From the NCBI GenBank assembly GCA_041984885.1, contig JBHIXH010000001.1, positions 78,435-142,434 of the forward strand: a stretch of 64,000 nt of DNA, in the 5' to 3' direction. The position numbers and the translations under genes were made by a program. Origin of the DNA: UBA4486 sp041984885 (GTDB lineage: Bacteria > Pseudomonadota > Gammaproteobacteria > Eutrophobiales > Eutrophobiaceae). The notes beneath the pieces are model-generated. The model was not told the origin of the DNA. It did no database searches and saw nothing but the letters and a program-made list of their open reading frames with translations. Below, in pieces: positions 25,558 through 34,922 of the stretch; the stretch's first letter is position 1, and every line of letters starts with the position of its first letter.

Positions 25558-26357
25558 TCCCGGGTTCTGATGTCGTTCAGTGCCCAGTCATAATCAAGGA
25601 ACCGCACTCTCACCCGGGTGAAGCTCCCCTGCTTGCTGGACTTCAGTTGTTTTTGTAATTCGGCATTATCGGTTATGTAGGGTGCGACCCAGGCTTCAAC
25701 GGAACCGGCGGCGGTATCAAAGTCCTTTCGATACCAGTTAAAAATGGACGATAACTCAAGTTGCTGCTTTTTCCTGTCAAAACGATTACGTTCAGGATCA
25801 GTGAGAAACAACCTGGTAGCATGTTCCAGTTGATCATTTAATGTGTCAGCGACGTAGGCCTGTTTTATCAGTGGCGGACAACCACGTGAGGCACAGTTCA
25901 CGGCAAAATGAATTCTTGGCTCATTGAAGTTGTCACGTATCAGATCATGTTCAACATAATCCAGGTTCGCTGGCTCGCCAAACAGCGTGAAAAATTTCCT
26001 GTCCCACGGTGAGGAGAAGATCAGTCCGCCCAGATCCCGAATGGAATCGATTTCCGGATAGTTATCGATGATTAATTTTAATGTCAGTGCGTTATACGTA
26101 TTAATCAAAAATGCCAGCCGCTGGTTATCATTCCATTGATTGAACTCAGCCTCACTCACCGCTTCGATCTGTTTAATGTAAGCGAGCAACTGATTCGGGT
26201 TCGCTGCCAGCGTTGAATAATCAACCGAGGTTTGATGGCCATGTTCAACAACAACACGCTGCAATAGCTGATTGAACTCCGCGTGGGAATGGTCGAATGC
26301 GAATACAGACTGGATGCCAAAACCAATAACAAGCAGGCACCTGCACAGATAAGACAA
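25554..26357 (-). CDS. DUF547-domain exported protein
   Basis: This protein of 267 residues has a signal peptide (about residues 1-20). DUF547 hallmarks follow: RLAFLINTYNALTLKLI, PWDRKFFTLFGEPANLDYVEHDLIR, IHFAVNCASRGCPPL and IFNWYRKDF. DUF547 is related to cysteine-protease-like folds but has no agreed activity. It is coupled to the radical SAM gene (ATGA overlap) and is the first gene of that pair. Confidence 0.88.
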   Translation of the reverse strand: MSYLCRCLLVIGFGIQSVFAFDHSHAEFNQLLQRVVVEHGHQTSVDYSTLAANPNQLLAYIKQIEAVSEAEFNQWNDNQRLAFLINTYNALTLKLIIDNYPEIDSIRDLGGLIFSSPWDRKFFTLFGEPANLDYVEHDLIRDNFNEPRIHFAVNCASRGCPPLIKQAYVADTLNDQLEHATRLFLTDPERNRFDRKKQQLELSSIFNWYRKDFDTAAGSVEAWVAPYITDNAELQKQLKSSKQGSFTRVRVRFLDYDWALNDIRTRE

Positions 26358-26585
26358 GGAATCTCTCCCCCCTCGTGACTGATGAGCATTATGACCAGTG
26401 CCTGCCTGCCCGGTTCAGTACGAAGCCATTTCTGTTGCAAGACAACCCGCCGGAGAATTGCTGCAAAACATCGCAGGCTTGGCTAGGATATAGTTGAAAG
26501 AATGAGAATAATGGCTAAAGTCCCTGCCCGATATTCCGTTATATAACTGATTACAAAAAATAATTTTTCAACCAAGGAAACGAAA

Positions 26586-28226
26586 ATGAAAGCGAGTGAC
26601 CTGTTTGTGCAGTGCCTGGAAAACGAGGGTGTCAAATACGTGCTCGGCGTGCCAGGCGAGGAAAACCTCGACATGCTGGAGTCGATTCGCAACTCGAACC
26701 TGGAACTGGTATTGACCCGGCATGAACAATCCGCCGGCTTCATGGCAGCAACGATCGGACGCTTGACCGGTTCTCCGGGTGTCTGCATGTCAACGCTCGG
26801 ACCCGGCGCTACCAATTTCGTCACCGCTGCCGCCTACGCCCAACTTGGCGCGATGCCGATGTGCATGATCACCGGACAAAAGCCGGTGCACTCGAGCAAA
26901 CAGGGACATTTTCAGATCATTGATACGGTCGACATGATGCGACCCATTACCAAATACACCAAGCAACTCGGCCACGGTAACCGCATACCTTTTGTGATTC
27001 GCGAAGCGTTCAAGATTTCCGAGGAGGAACGACCCGGCGCCGTGCATATTGAATTACCCGAGGACGTGGCCAGCGAGGATACACATACCGATCCGATTCC
27101 GATATTCAAGGTACGGCGACCGGATGCAAATGACAAGGCAGTACGTATCGCAGTAGATATGATCCAACAGGCGAAATCGCCATTGATACTGATCGGTGCC
27201 GGCGCGAATCGTAAACGTGTATCTAAAATGCTTTGTCAGCTCATTGATAAAACCGGCATCCCTTTCTTCCTGACGCAAATGGGCAAAGGCGTGATTGCCG
27301 AAGACCATGACCTGTGCCTTGGCACGGCTGCATTATCTGACAAGGATTATTTGCACTGTGCGGTTGAGCGCGCTGACCTGATTATCAATGTGGGTCATGA
27401 CGTGATTGAAAAACCACCGTTCTTTATGGAGCAAGATGGTGCCAGGGTCATTCATGTGAATTACGTCGATGCGAGTGTTGACGAAGTCTATTTTCCACAA
27501 CACGAAGTCATCGGTGATATCGCCAACGCACTCTGGCAGATTTCGGAATCGATTGAAAAACAGGGTCACTGGGACTTTGACTACTTCCTGCGCGTCAAGC
27601 AGTTTGTTGATAAAAAAATCGCAGAAAAGAACGATGACGACCGCTTTCCGATTATTCCGCAGCGACTGGTTGCCGATGTTCGTTCAGTCATGGGCCGCGA
27701 AGATATTATTGCTCTCGATAATGGTATTTATAAAGTCTGGTTCGCACGCAACTATCGCGCGCTCGCGCCAAATACAGTATTGCTCGACAACGCCCTGGCG
27801 ACAATGGGTGCCGGGCTGCCTTCCGCCATGGCGGCAAAAATGATTTTTCCTGACAGGAAGGTGCTGGCTATCTGTGGCGATGGCGGGTTCATGATGAACA
27901 GTCAGGAACTGGAAACGGCCGTGCGCATGCAACAGGATCTGGTAGTGTTGATTCTTAATGACAGTTCGTACGGTATGATCCGCTGGAAACAACAGGGCAT
28001 GGGGTTCGCGGATTTTGGTCTGGAATACAATAACCCTGACTTTATCAAGTACGTTGAAAGCTATGGCGGTCATGGACATCGAATCGAATCGACCAATCAG
28101 CTATTGACGACGCTGGAAAAGACCCTGAACTCACCGGGCGTACACCTGATCGATTGTCCGGTTGATTATTCAGAAAATACAAAAGTCCTGACGGAAGAAC
28201 TTGAATCAAAGAAAGTCATTGAATAA
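26586..28226 (+). CDS. acetolactate synthase large subunit-type ThDP enzyme (catabolic AlsS-like)
   Basis: This protein of 546 residues has the catalytic Glu in THEQSAGFMAA and the ThDP motif GDGGFMMN...LNDSSYGMI. The central domain starts at SPLILIGAGANRK. It condenses two pyruvates to acetolactate. The FAD-type RFDDRVTG motif of anabolic IlvB/IlvI is replaced by NVGHDVIEKPPFF, as in catabolic AlsS. No regulatory subunit or decarboxylase is adjacent. AAGGAAA precedes the ATG. Confidence 0.88.
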   Translation: MKASDLFVQCLENEGVKYVLGVPGEENLDMLESIRNSNLELVLTRHEQSAGFMAATIGRLTGSPGVCMSTLGPGATNFVTAAAYAQLGAMPMCMITGQKPVHSSKQGHFQIIDTVDMMRPITKYTKQLGHGNRIPFVIREAFKISEEERPGAVHIELPEDVASEDTHTDPIPIFKVRRPDANDKAVRIAVDMIQQAKSPLILIGAGANRKRVSKMLCQLIDKTGIPFFLTQMGKGVIAEDHDLCLGTAALSDKDYLHCAVERADLIINVGHDVIEKPPFFMEQDGARVIHVNYVDASVDEVYFPQHEVIGDIANALWQISESIEKQGHWDFDYFLRVKQFVDKKIAEKNDDDRFPIIPQRLVADVRSVMGREDIIALDNGIYKVWFARNYRALAPNTVLLDNALATMGAGLPSAMAAKMIFPDRKVLAICGDGGFMMNSQELETAVRMQQDLVVLILNDSSYGMIRWKQQGMGFADFGLEYNNPDFIKYVESYGGHGHRIESTNQLLTTLEKTLNSPGVHLIDCPVDYSENTKVLTEELESKKVIE

Positions 28227-28301
28227 AGACAGGCCTTGAGTCCGGCTATGTCAGGGTTTTAATTCAGGGGCCGCTGATTCGGATTGTGCTAAGGTAGACC
28301 T

Positions 28302-29936
28302 GTGCAATTTGAATTTGAATCAATACTGATCCTTTTATCCCTGTCGGTGATCACGATATTGATCATCAACAGGTTAAACCTGTCACCACTTATCGGTTAT
28401 TTAATCGTCGGTGTCCTGATCAGCGAACACACGACCGGTATTCTCAGTCACAATCATACGATCGGTTATCTTGCTGAGTTTGGCGTTGTGTTTTTGCTGT
28501 TCAGCATTGGTGTCGATTTTTCTCTGGAAAAATTCAACAAGATGCGTCATGCCGTACTGCGACTGGGTAGTGCGCAGGTACTGATTGGTACACTGTCCGG
28601 ATTCATCATCGCGTCATGGCTTGGGCTCGGTTGGCAGGCATCGTTGATCCTGGGTGGTGCACTGGCACTGTCATCGACCGCCCTTGTTATGAAGCAACTG
28701 GTCGACCAGCTTGAACTACAAACCGAGCATGGTCTGACCGCGTTCGGAATCCTGCTGTTCCAGGACCTGGCGGCAATACCGTTTCTGGTGTTGATCCCGA
28801 TACTGGCCGAAGCGCAAGCGGATCAAATCTGGCTCGCCTTGTCACTGGCACTGGTAAAAGGTGCAGTCGTCATCGGTATCATCATTGCGCTGGGGATCTA
28901 TGTCATTCCCAGGTTATTTCACCTGGTCTCGTTCTCGACCGAGTTGTTTACGTTAACGGTCCTGTTGGTCTCGTTAACCGCTGCCTGGCTGACGCATGAG
29001 TTCGGCATGTCACTGGCGCTGGGCGCATTCCTGGCCGGATTTATGGTCAGTGAGTCCCGCTATCGCTACCAGATTGAAAATGAAATCCGTCCGTTTCGCG
29101 ATATTTTACTCGGCCTGTTTTTTATAACTGTGGGGATGCAACTGGATGTGTACGCAATAATTGATAACTGGTTCTGGGTGATATTTCTCGTCTGTGGATT
29201 GATGATAGGTAAGGGCATGGCGATCTATGTCGTTATGCGACTCAATAACTACTCAAAAATTGTCTCCAGTCGCACCGGCATGATACTTGGACAGGGTGGT
29301 GAATTCAGTATTGCGCTGTTGACGCTGGCTGTGCTGTCCGGGTTGATCAGTATTAGCGATATGCAACCGGTGCTGGCCGCGGTCATCCTGTCAATGTTGT
29401 TATCCCCGCTATTGATACGCAATAACCAGATGATCTCGGCACGACTGTTCAGACAGGATGCGAATGATCAATTATCCAACCCTGAATTGTTGAAACAGAT
29501 GTGTACGACAAACCGGAAACAGCGGGTGTTGATTTGTGGTTATGGCAGCGTCGGCGAAAAAGTCGCGCACAAACTGGAAGAGCAGAATATTGAATACGTC
29601 GCACTGGAAACCAACGCTGACATTGTTCGCACGAACTGGGAACGCGAGGCACCCGTGTACCTGGGCGATGCAACGAACCGCAAGGTGCTTGAATCTGCGG
29701 GTATCCTTGAGGCTTCGGCAGTAATTGTCTGTGTCGACCGTTATCATGCACGTTTTGAAATACTCAGGCAGATACGCAGCATCTCGGCTGAAATTCCGAT
29801 TATTATGAATACGCACGATAACAGCCATCATGAGAGCCTGCTCGATAGTGGCGCAACCGTCGTTTACGCAGAGGCACAACTGAGTGCGGACAGCATTGTG
29901 CAAACTTTATTATCTATACGCGCAGAGACAAGATAA
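28302..29936 (+). CDS. monovalent cation:proton antiporter-2 (KefB-like) with RCK domain
   Basis: This protein of 544 residues has a GTG start. The first ~380 residues form a CPA2 membrane domain of about 12 helices, with LLFSIGVDFSLEKF, ALSSTALVMKQL and FGILLFQDLAAIP. Residues ~405-540 are a TrkA-N/RCK Rossmann domain (VLICGYGSVGEKVA) that senses NAD(H). It exports K+ or Na+ in exchange for protons. It lies 75 bp after the acetolactate synthase gene, so co-transcription is possible. Confidence 0.92.
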   Translation: MQFEFESILILLSLSVITILIINRLNLSPLIGYLIVGVLISEHTTGILSHNHTIGYLAEFGVVFLLFSIGVDFSLEKFNKMRHAVLRLGSAQVLIGTLSGFIIASWLGLGWQASLILGGALALSSTALVMKQLVDQLELQTEHGLTAFGILLFQDLAAIPFLVLIPILAEAQADQIWLALSLALVKGAVVIGIIIALGIYVIPRLFHLVSFSTELFTLTVLLVSLTAAWLTHEFGMSLALGAFLAGFMVSESRYRYQIENEIRPFRDILLGLFFITVGMQLDVYAIIDNWFWVIFLVCGLMIGKGMAIYVVMRLNNYSKIVSSRTGMILGQGGEFSIALLTLAVLSGLISISDMQPVLAAVILSMLLSPLLIRNNQMISARLFRQDANDQLSNPELLKQMCTTNRKQRVLICGYGSVGEKVAHKLEEQNIEYVALETNADIVRTNWEREAPVYLGDATNRKVLESAGILEASAVIVCVDRYHARFEILRQIRSISAEIPIIMNTHDNSHHESLLDSGATVVYAEAQLSADSIVQTLLSIRAETR

Positions 29937-30015
29937 TGGCATGCTTCTGCTGGATTTCCGTTTTCCGGGTGATCACCTATACTTTGACTCATAGTTTTTA
30001 TTATTACTGATTGTT

Positions 30016-30282
30016 ATGGCAGGTGGTTGGTCAAAAGACGGGGCCGTACAGGACCAGATAGATGCGAGTATTGATGACGCCGTCAAGCTGGCTCGCAGTC
30101 GCATTACGCATGGTGAAAGCGAAACGCATTGTATCGAGTGTGGTGAGGCGATCCCCGAAGCACGCCGCCAGGCGATCGCCGGTGTGCGGCTATGTGTCGA
30201 TTGTCAGTCCGAGCAGGACGCCCACCAGGAAGCGCATGCCCTGTTTAACCGACGTGGCAGTAAAGACAGCCAGTTAAGATAA
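30016..30282 (+). CDS. DksA/TraR C4-type zinc-finger protein
   Basis: This protein of 88 residues has the zinc-finger signature CIECGEAIPEARR...GVRLCVDCQ (C-x2-C-x17-C-x2-C). It lacks the long coiled coil of true DksA and resembles the short YbiI/TraR group, which can bind RNA polymerase. It is convergent with the olsF-like gene, and their ends overlap by 9 bp. Confidence 0.88.
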   Translation: MAGGWSKDGAVQDQIDASIDDAVKLARSRITHGESETHCIECGEAIPEARRQAIAGVRLCVDCQSEQDAHQEAHALFNRRGSKDSQLR

Positions 30283-32130
30283 TACGGCGTGCCTGACTGT
30301 CCCGGGCAACCCAGTCTGTGCCTGCAGGCTGGCCAGAAACTGTTCCGCCCGCTCCTTGCCCATGTATTTATTCAGTATCTGTCGTTCTGTCTCGCGTAAA
30401 TCGACCAGTATCAATCCATCGACCACATTATTAAAATCCGGATCAATATTGAAACCGACAAACTTGCCACCCAGTTTTAAATACTGTTTCACGAGGACCG
30501 GTATCCCTTTTTTATCGTTCTCCAGTTCAGATACGATATCCGAGACCAGGCTGAGATCATCGATCGCACTCATTTCCTGTTTAATCCAGGCATCCTTGCG
30601 TTTGCTGCGGTACGGCCGTCGGGGCTTCACCAATGCAGACAGGGTATTCTCAAAGTTATTCAGGGTCAGGCAATCGACAATCAAATGCCGGGACAGGATT
30701 TCATAGTCCTTGCTGATACTGACCGGTCCAAATAACACCGGACATTTTCCATGACGGACAACAAAAATGCCTATACCTTTCCAGAGCAGGTTTAAAGCGC
30801 TGAAACTTTTCTGGTATTCAGCCCGGACAAACGAACGTCCTACTTCTATCGCGCAAGACAGTAACGGTAAAATTTTCTTTTTATATTTAAATAACGAATA
30901 CGTATACAACCCCTTACGACCAAAGCGCGGCAGAATATCCTGCACGACACCGAGTCGATAGGCGCCGACAATTTCCTGCTTTTCCCGGTGCCATAAAAAT
31001 AAATGATGGTAGTAGGAATCATATAAATCGATATCGGTTGACTTGCCGGTGCCTTCACCGACCTGACGAAAAGTAATTTCTCGCAACCGGCCGATTTCCT
31101 GCAATAGCAATGGTGACTGATCGGCAGTTGTAGAAAAAATTTGAAACTCGCCCGATTCAGTCAGGCAACTGGATTCGGGTAACGCGGCCACCTCGGCCTG
31201 CAACGCTGTTTTCGCTATCGCCGTCTGTACCGGCTGCGAATGCTGTTGTGATTTTCTGATTAATTCAGGCAAGACCGGTCTGGTATCACCCGAAGATATA
31301 TTTCGCAGGAGGTAGGTTCTGAAGCGTAGATAACGCACCACTTTCTCCGCCGTGTCCAGACGTTTTAAAGTCGTCCACTGGATATTCTGTCCAAGGCGTA
31401 ACTGGATCGTACTGTCCTGTTTCCTGATTAACTCCCACGGTAGCAGGCAGGTGCGTAGCAACGGATGTACCATGCCGGCATTTTGAAACGTCAAACTGTT
31501 GCGACCATGAAAATAGACCGGTAACACGGACGCCTGTGACATCTGCACCAGTTTGCCTATGGTTTTGCTCCAGACCGGATCCGTAACGCGTTGTTGTTGC
31601 ATCGACCAGGAAGAGACTTCGCCGGCAGGAAATGTGACGATCACTCCACCCTGTTGTAACCAGCGTACGCTGTCACGCAGTGGACGCAGATTTTTTTCAG
31701 TGGATGCGCTGGTACCGAAAGGATCGACAGAAATCAGGATTTTTCTTAGCCCCGGCAAACGTCCCAGAAAATAATTACCCAGTACCCGCACATCATCACG
31801 CTGGCTACAGATAATTAACGTCAGAATGATGCCATCGATCGCACCAAACGGATGATTCGCGACCACGACAAGTGGTCCCGACTTTGGAATCTGTTCGAGT
31901 GCATTAATATTTAACGAATAGCGAACCTGCAGGCAATCGAGAATGTGTTCAAGAAAATCCGTCACCTTGTTCGACTTGGGTAACTGGCGATATTTTCCTG
32001 CCAGGTAATCAAGCCCGGTCAGCACTTCCAGGCAACGCTCAAGAATGCCACTCACCGGTTTCAATCGGGTGTTGGCAAAAGCACCGCTCAAGCTGAATGG
32101 TTGTTCTTCAATTTCGTGCGTATTGTCCAT
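30274..32130 (-). CDS. olsF: bifunctional ornithine lipid synthase (OlsF-like)
   Basis: From the ATG at 32130 it has 618 residues; a TTG at 32178 would add 16. Residues ~70-300 are a PlsC-type O-acyltransferase with the H-x4-D motif in VVANHPFGAIDG and TFPAGEVSSW. Residues ~330-580 are an OlsB-like N-acyltransferase/GNAT region (LREITFRQVGEGTGKS, IVGAYRLGVVQDI, ALNLLWKGIG). This O-acyl/N-acyl order is that of OlsF, which makes phosphorus-free ornithine lipids. It is the third gene of a Pho-box operon after plcP-like and agt-like genes, and its start overlaps the agt stop. Confidence 0.82.
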   Translation of the reverse strand: MDNTHEIEEQPFSLSGAFANTRLKPVSGILERCLEVLTGLDYLAGKYRQLPKSNKVTDFLEHILDCLQVRYSLNINALEQIPKSGPLVVVANHPFGAIDGIILTLIICSQRDDVRVLGNYFLGRLPGLRKILISVDPFGTSASTEKNLRPLRDSVRWLQQGGVIVTFPAGEVSSWSMQQQRVTDPVWSKTIGKLVQMSQASVLPVYFHGRNSLTFQNAGMVHPLLRTCLLPWELIRKQDSTIQLRLGQNIQWTTLKRLDTAEKVVRYLRFRTYLLRNISSGDTRPVLPELIRKSQQHSQPVQTAIAKTALQAEVAALPESSCLTESGEFQIFSTTADQSPLLLQEIGRLREITFRQVGEGTGKSTDIDLYDSYYHHLFLWHREKQEIVGAYRLGVVQDILPRFGRKGLYTYSLFKYKKKILPLLSCAIEVGRSFVRAEYQKSFSALNLLWKGIGIFVVRHGKCPVLFGPVSISKDYEILSRHLIVDCLTLNNFENTLSALVKPRRPYRSKRKDAWIKQEMSAIDDLSLVSDIVSELENDKKGIPVLVKQYLKLGGKFVGFNIDPDFNNVVDGLILVDLRETERQILNKYMGKERAEQFLASLQAQTGLPGTVRHAVLS

Positions 32131-33151
32131 CAACGGATGTTTCAGTCTGATTTCGAGAAATTCTGGCCAGGTTGCCAAGAAAACACCTGGCGGAACTGTC
32201 CCAGGTGTAGGTGCGTGCGTATTGAATACAATCTTCCGGCTTCAGCTTTAATGCGGCTTCCACCGCTGGCAGCAGGTCCTCGTTGAGGACGCCGGTTTCA
32301 CCCTGCTTCACCACATCAATCGGTCCGGTTACCGGGTAGGCCGCGACCGGCACACCACACGCCATGGCCTCGATCAGGACAATCCCGAACGTATCGGTCC
32401 TGCTGGGAAAGACAAAGACATCAGACGCAGCGATGTGCGCTGCCAGTTCCTCTCCGAATTTAAAGCCGGTAAATACAGCATCCGGATATGTCTGTTTCAG
32501 TTTATCCAGATCCGGGCCATCGCCTATAACCAGCTTTGTCCCGGGCAGCTCCAGGTCGAGGAATGCCGCGATATTTTTCTCGACTGCGACTCGTCCGACG
32601 TACACTGAAATCGGTCTGCGAAAATCAAGATATGCCTTATCCCCCGGTTTGAAAATTTCTGAATTGACGCCGCGCGACCAGATGTTCACGTTTTTAAATC
32701 CACGCTGTATTAACAACTCACGCATATAATTCGTTGGCACCAGGGTTCGTTCTGCGGCCTTGTGAAAATTTCTTACCATGCGATAGCTGAGAGACAGCGG
32801 CACCGGGATACGCGCTTTGACATACTCCGGGAATTGCGTGTGATAAGACGTGGTGAATGGCAGTTTCTGTTTCAGGCAGTATTTACGGGCGGCCTGCCCA
32901 ACCGGACCTTCGGTGGCAACATGTATCGCATCCGGCTCAATCTCATCCAGTTGCTGGCTGACACCGCGGTAGGGAAACAGGGCGAGTCTTATCGATGGAT
33001 AGGAAGGACAGGGCATCGTGTTGAACTGCCCGGGATGAATGATATGCACGTCATGGCCAAAGCCGGTGAGCTCGCATTGCATGTTTTCATAGGTTCGAAC
33101 AACACCATTTACCTGTGGCTGCCAGGCATCGGTCGCGATTACTATTTTCAT
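32108..33151 (-). CDS. agt: GT4-family glycosyltransferase, probable diacylglycerol glycosyltransferase (Agt-like)
   Basis: From the ATG at 33151 it has 347 residues, overlapping the phosphoesterase stop by 4 bp; the frame runs 31 codons further upstream without support. It has the GT-B start KIVIATDAWQPQVNGVVRTYENM and TSYHTQFPEY. The acceptor/donor segments are VYVGRVAVEKNIAAFL and FPSRTDTFGIVLIEAMACGVPV, which contain the E-x7-E motif. The PlcP-Agt gene pair is the known phosphate-starvation module in which diacylglycerol released from phospholipids is glycosylated. Confidence 0.82.
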   Translation of the reverse strand: MKIVIATDAWQPQVNGVVRTYENMQCELTGFGHDVHIIHPGQFNTMPCPSYPSIRLALFPYRGVSQQLDEIEPDAIHVATEGPVGQAARKYCLKQKLPFTTSYHTQFPEYVKARIPVPLSLSYRMVRNFHKAAERTLVPTNYMRELLIQRGFKNVNIWSRGVNSEIFKPGDKAYLDFRRPISVYVGRVAVEKNIAAFLDLELPGTKLVIGDGPDLDKLKQTYPDAVFTGFKFGEELAAHIAASDVFVFPSRTDTFGIVLIEAMACGVPVAAYPVTGPIDVVKQGETGVLNEDLLPAVEAALKLKPEDCIQYARTYTWDSSARCFLGNLARISRNQTETSVDGQYARN

Positions 33152-33939
33152 GCGGCCAGGTTGTGTACCTTGATTGTTTCCTGCCTGTCGGTCCAGTGCA
33201 GTAATTCCATTTTTCCCTGGTGCGTTTCCACCAGTGCGGTACAACTTTCCACCCAGTCACCACAGTTGCAATAAATAATGTCATCAACATTGGTGATTTC
33301 CGCACGGTGAATATGACCGGAAACTATGCCATGCACATCATGTTTATGCGCCGCATGTACCAGTGCGGTTTCGTAGTTGCTGATGTATTTCACCGCCTCT
33401 TTGACACGATGTTTTAACATGTTAGACAGTGACCAGTACGACAGGCCAAACCTTCGTCTGACGAAGTTGACCCAGGTGTTCGCTTTTAACAACAGGTCAT
33501 ACATGGCGCTGCCAAGCAAGGCGAGTGCTTTTGAATTCGTCACCACTCCGTCAAATTGATCGCCATGGATAATAAGAAATTTTTTACCGCACTTCGTTTC
33601 ATGAATTGCATCGTCGACGATCTGCAGGTTACCGAACGTCATGCCGGCGTAATCACGCAAGAACTCGTCGTGGTTACCGGTTACATAAACAACCCTGGTT
33701 CCGTGTTTCGCCTTACCGAGAATCGTACGAATAACGTCATTATGTGCCTGTGGCCAATGCACTTTTTTCTTCATCTGCCAGATATCGATAATGTCGCCCA
33801 CCAGGTATAAATAGTCACACCTCGTGGAACGCAGAAAATCAAGCAGGTAATTGGCACTGCAACCGGAAAAACCGAGATGGACGTCAGAGATGAAGATCGA
33901 ACGGAAGTAGGCAGGTTCTATCTTGTGGATGTTCTCCAT
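33148..33939 (-). CDS. plcP: PlcP-type metallophosphoesterase (phospholipase C for lipid remodelling)
   Basis: From the ATG at 33939 it has 263 residues. An upstream ATG at 33978 lies within the predicted promoter and close to its transcription start, so it is disfavoured. Metal ligands are visible: SDVHLG, LVGDIIDIW, TGNHDEF, IHGDQFD and GHIHRAEI. It resembles LpxH/UDP-diacylglucosamine hydrolase. The coupling to a GT4 glycosyltransferase and an OlsF homologue, behind a Pho box, favours PlcP, which hydrolyses phospholipid headgroups under phosphate limitation. Confidence 0.82.
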   Translation of the reverse strand: MENIHKIEPAYFRSIFISDVHLGFSGCSANYLLDFLRSTRCDYLYLVGDIIDIWQMKKKVHWPQAHNDVIRTILGKAKHGTRVVYVTGNHDEFLRDYAGMTFGNLQIVDDAIHETKCGKKFLIIHGDQFDGVVTNSKALALLGSAMYDLLLKANTWVNFVRRRFGLSYWSLSNMLKHRVKEAVKYISNYETALVHAAHKHDVHGIVSGHIHRAEITNVDDIIYCNCGDWVESCTALVETHQGKMELLHWTDRQETIKVHNLAA

Positions 33940-33981
33940 TGCGCACCACGTCGTCGTGAATTCGGGCGCAAGTCTCATTCA

Positions 33982-34015
33982 CTTATATGACAGATCTGTG
34001 CTATTTACATGACAT
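33982..34015 (-). promoter_or_regulatory. Pho box and -10 of the plcP-agt-olsF operon
   Basis: On the minus strand three half-sites ATGTCAT (34009-34015), ATAGCAC (33998-34004) and CTGTCAT (33987-33993) are spaced by exactly 4 bp, giving the 11-bp period of PhoB boxes (consensus CTGTCAC/T). Counting from the first two units, a 10-bp gap leads to TATAAG (33982-33987), a good -10. This implies PhoB-activated transcription when phosphate is scarce. Confidence 0.82.
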
Positions 34016-34127
34016 TTTCGTTAAAAATTCCTGTTTTATTTACAAATACGGAAAGTTAATCGATTAATAAGGCCGTAATATTCGCGCCCTAGACTGAACA
34101 ACCCGATAAGGAAATGGACGACAAAAC

Positions 34128-34322
34128 ATGATTAACGATAACGCGGACGAGACGATCCTGATTCAGCAAAGTATGAGTGAGCGACTCAGTGAACTGGAAG
34201 CTAAACGTTTATTCCTGACGCGTCGTCACTTGCAAAACCAACCGCTTCTGGATCTGAAGACAACCATTCACCGACCGAAGCGAGTACTGAAATACAAGAC
34301 CTGGTTAGTGACTGACGAATAA
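34128..34322 (+). CDS. small hypothetical protein
   Basis: This protein of 64 residues is charged and helical (SERLSELEAKRLFLTRRHL, then RPKRVLKYKTW). No family is recognised. AAGGAAA lies 13-20 bp upstream of the ATG, so the ribosome site is weak. It is divergent from plcP, with the Pho box 112 bp upstream of its start. Coding status is uncertain. Confidence 0.4.
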   Translation: MINDNADETILIQQSMSERLSELEAKRLFLTRRHLQNQPLLDLKTTIHRPKRVLKYKTWLVTDE

Positions 34323-34337
34323 CTTCACCGGCATTGA

Positions 34338-34895
34338 TCATTCCAGGTCGACGGTCAGTTCACTGGCATCCCGGCGGTTTGACCGGGGTTGTTCATCCGG
34401 GTAGCCATACCAGATCAAACCGACTACCGACTCGTTCTGCCGATCGACCCAGATCAAATCATAAAACCGGTCATCGCGTGTGACACTGCCGGTTGTCCAT
34501 TTCATGCCGATTCCTTCCGCCCATAACAACAATGACAGGTTATGGATGACGCAGGCACAAGCGGCGTAATCCTCCTGTTGTTGCAAGGCATCGTCCGAGT
34601 TTTGGCAGGTGACCACCAGCCATCCCGGGATACTTGACCACTTTTTCAGTTTTATGCTGGCGGCCTGCTCGCCTTTTTCAGCCCGGACGATATCCGCATT
34701 CAGTTTGCATATTTTTTTTATTGTTTCGGGGCCCGGAATATAAAACCGCCATGGTTCGGTCATTCTGTGATTCGGCGCCCAGACTGAAGTTGCTATCGCT
34801 TGCTGTAGTGCCGTAATTGGCACCGGTTCCGGTTTATACACATTAATTGAGCGACGTTGCTCGATCAGTTTTCGGATTTGTTCAGGTTCAAACAA
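34338..34895 (-). CDS. nitroreductase-family FMN oxidoreductase
   Basis: This protein of 185 residues has the N-terminal IEQRRSINVYKPEPVP (Arg/Ser phosphate-binding of FMN), ATSVWAPNHRMTEPWRFY, the mid-protein YAACACVIHNLSLLLWAEGIGMKW and C-terminal VVGLIWYGYPDEQP. It resembles small YdjA/TdsD-type nitroreductases. The native substrate is unknown. It lies 27 bp downstream of the kinase gene on the same strand and may be co-transcribed with it. Confidence 0.9.
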   Translation of the reverse strand: MFEPEQIRKLIEQRRSINVYKPEPVPITALQQAIATSVWAPNHRMTEPWRFYIPGPETIKKICKLNADIVRAEKGEQAASIKLKKWSSIPGWLVVTCQNSDDALQQQEDYAACACVIHNLSLLLWAEGIGMKWTTGSVTRDDRFYDLIWVDRQNESVVGLIWYGYPDEQPRSNRRDASELTVDLE

Positions 34896-34922
34896 TTTTC
34901 ATCTCTTAAAGTTATGGCCTAT

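Noticed and set aside
33148..33978. LpxH (lipid A UDP-diacylglucosamine hydrolase)
   Set aside because: The metal motifs alone fit LpxH, but coupling to a GT4 glycosyltransferase and OlsF behind a Pho box fits PlcP better.
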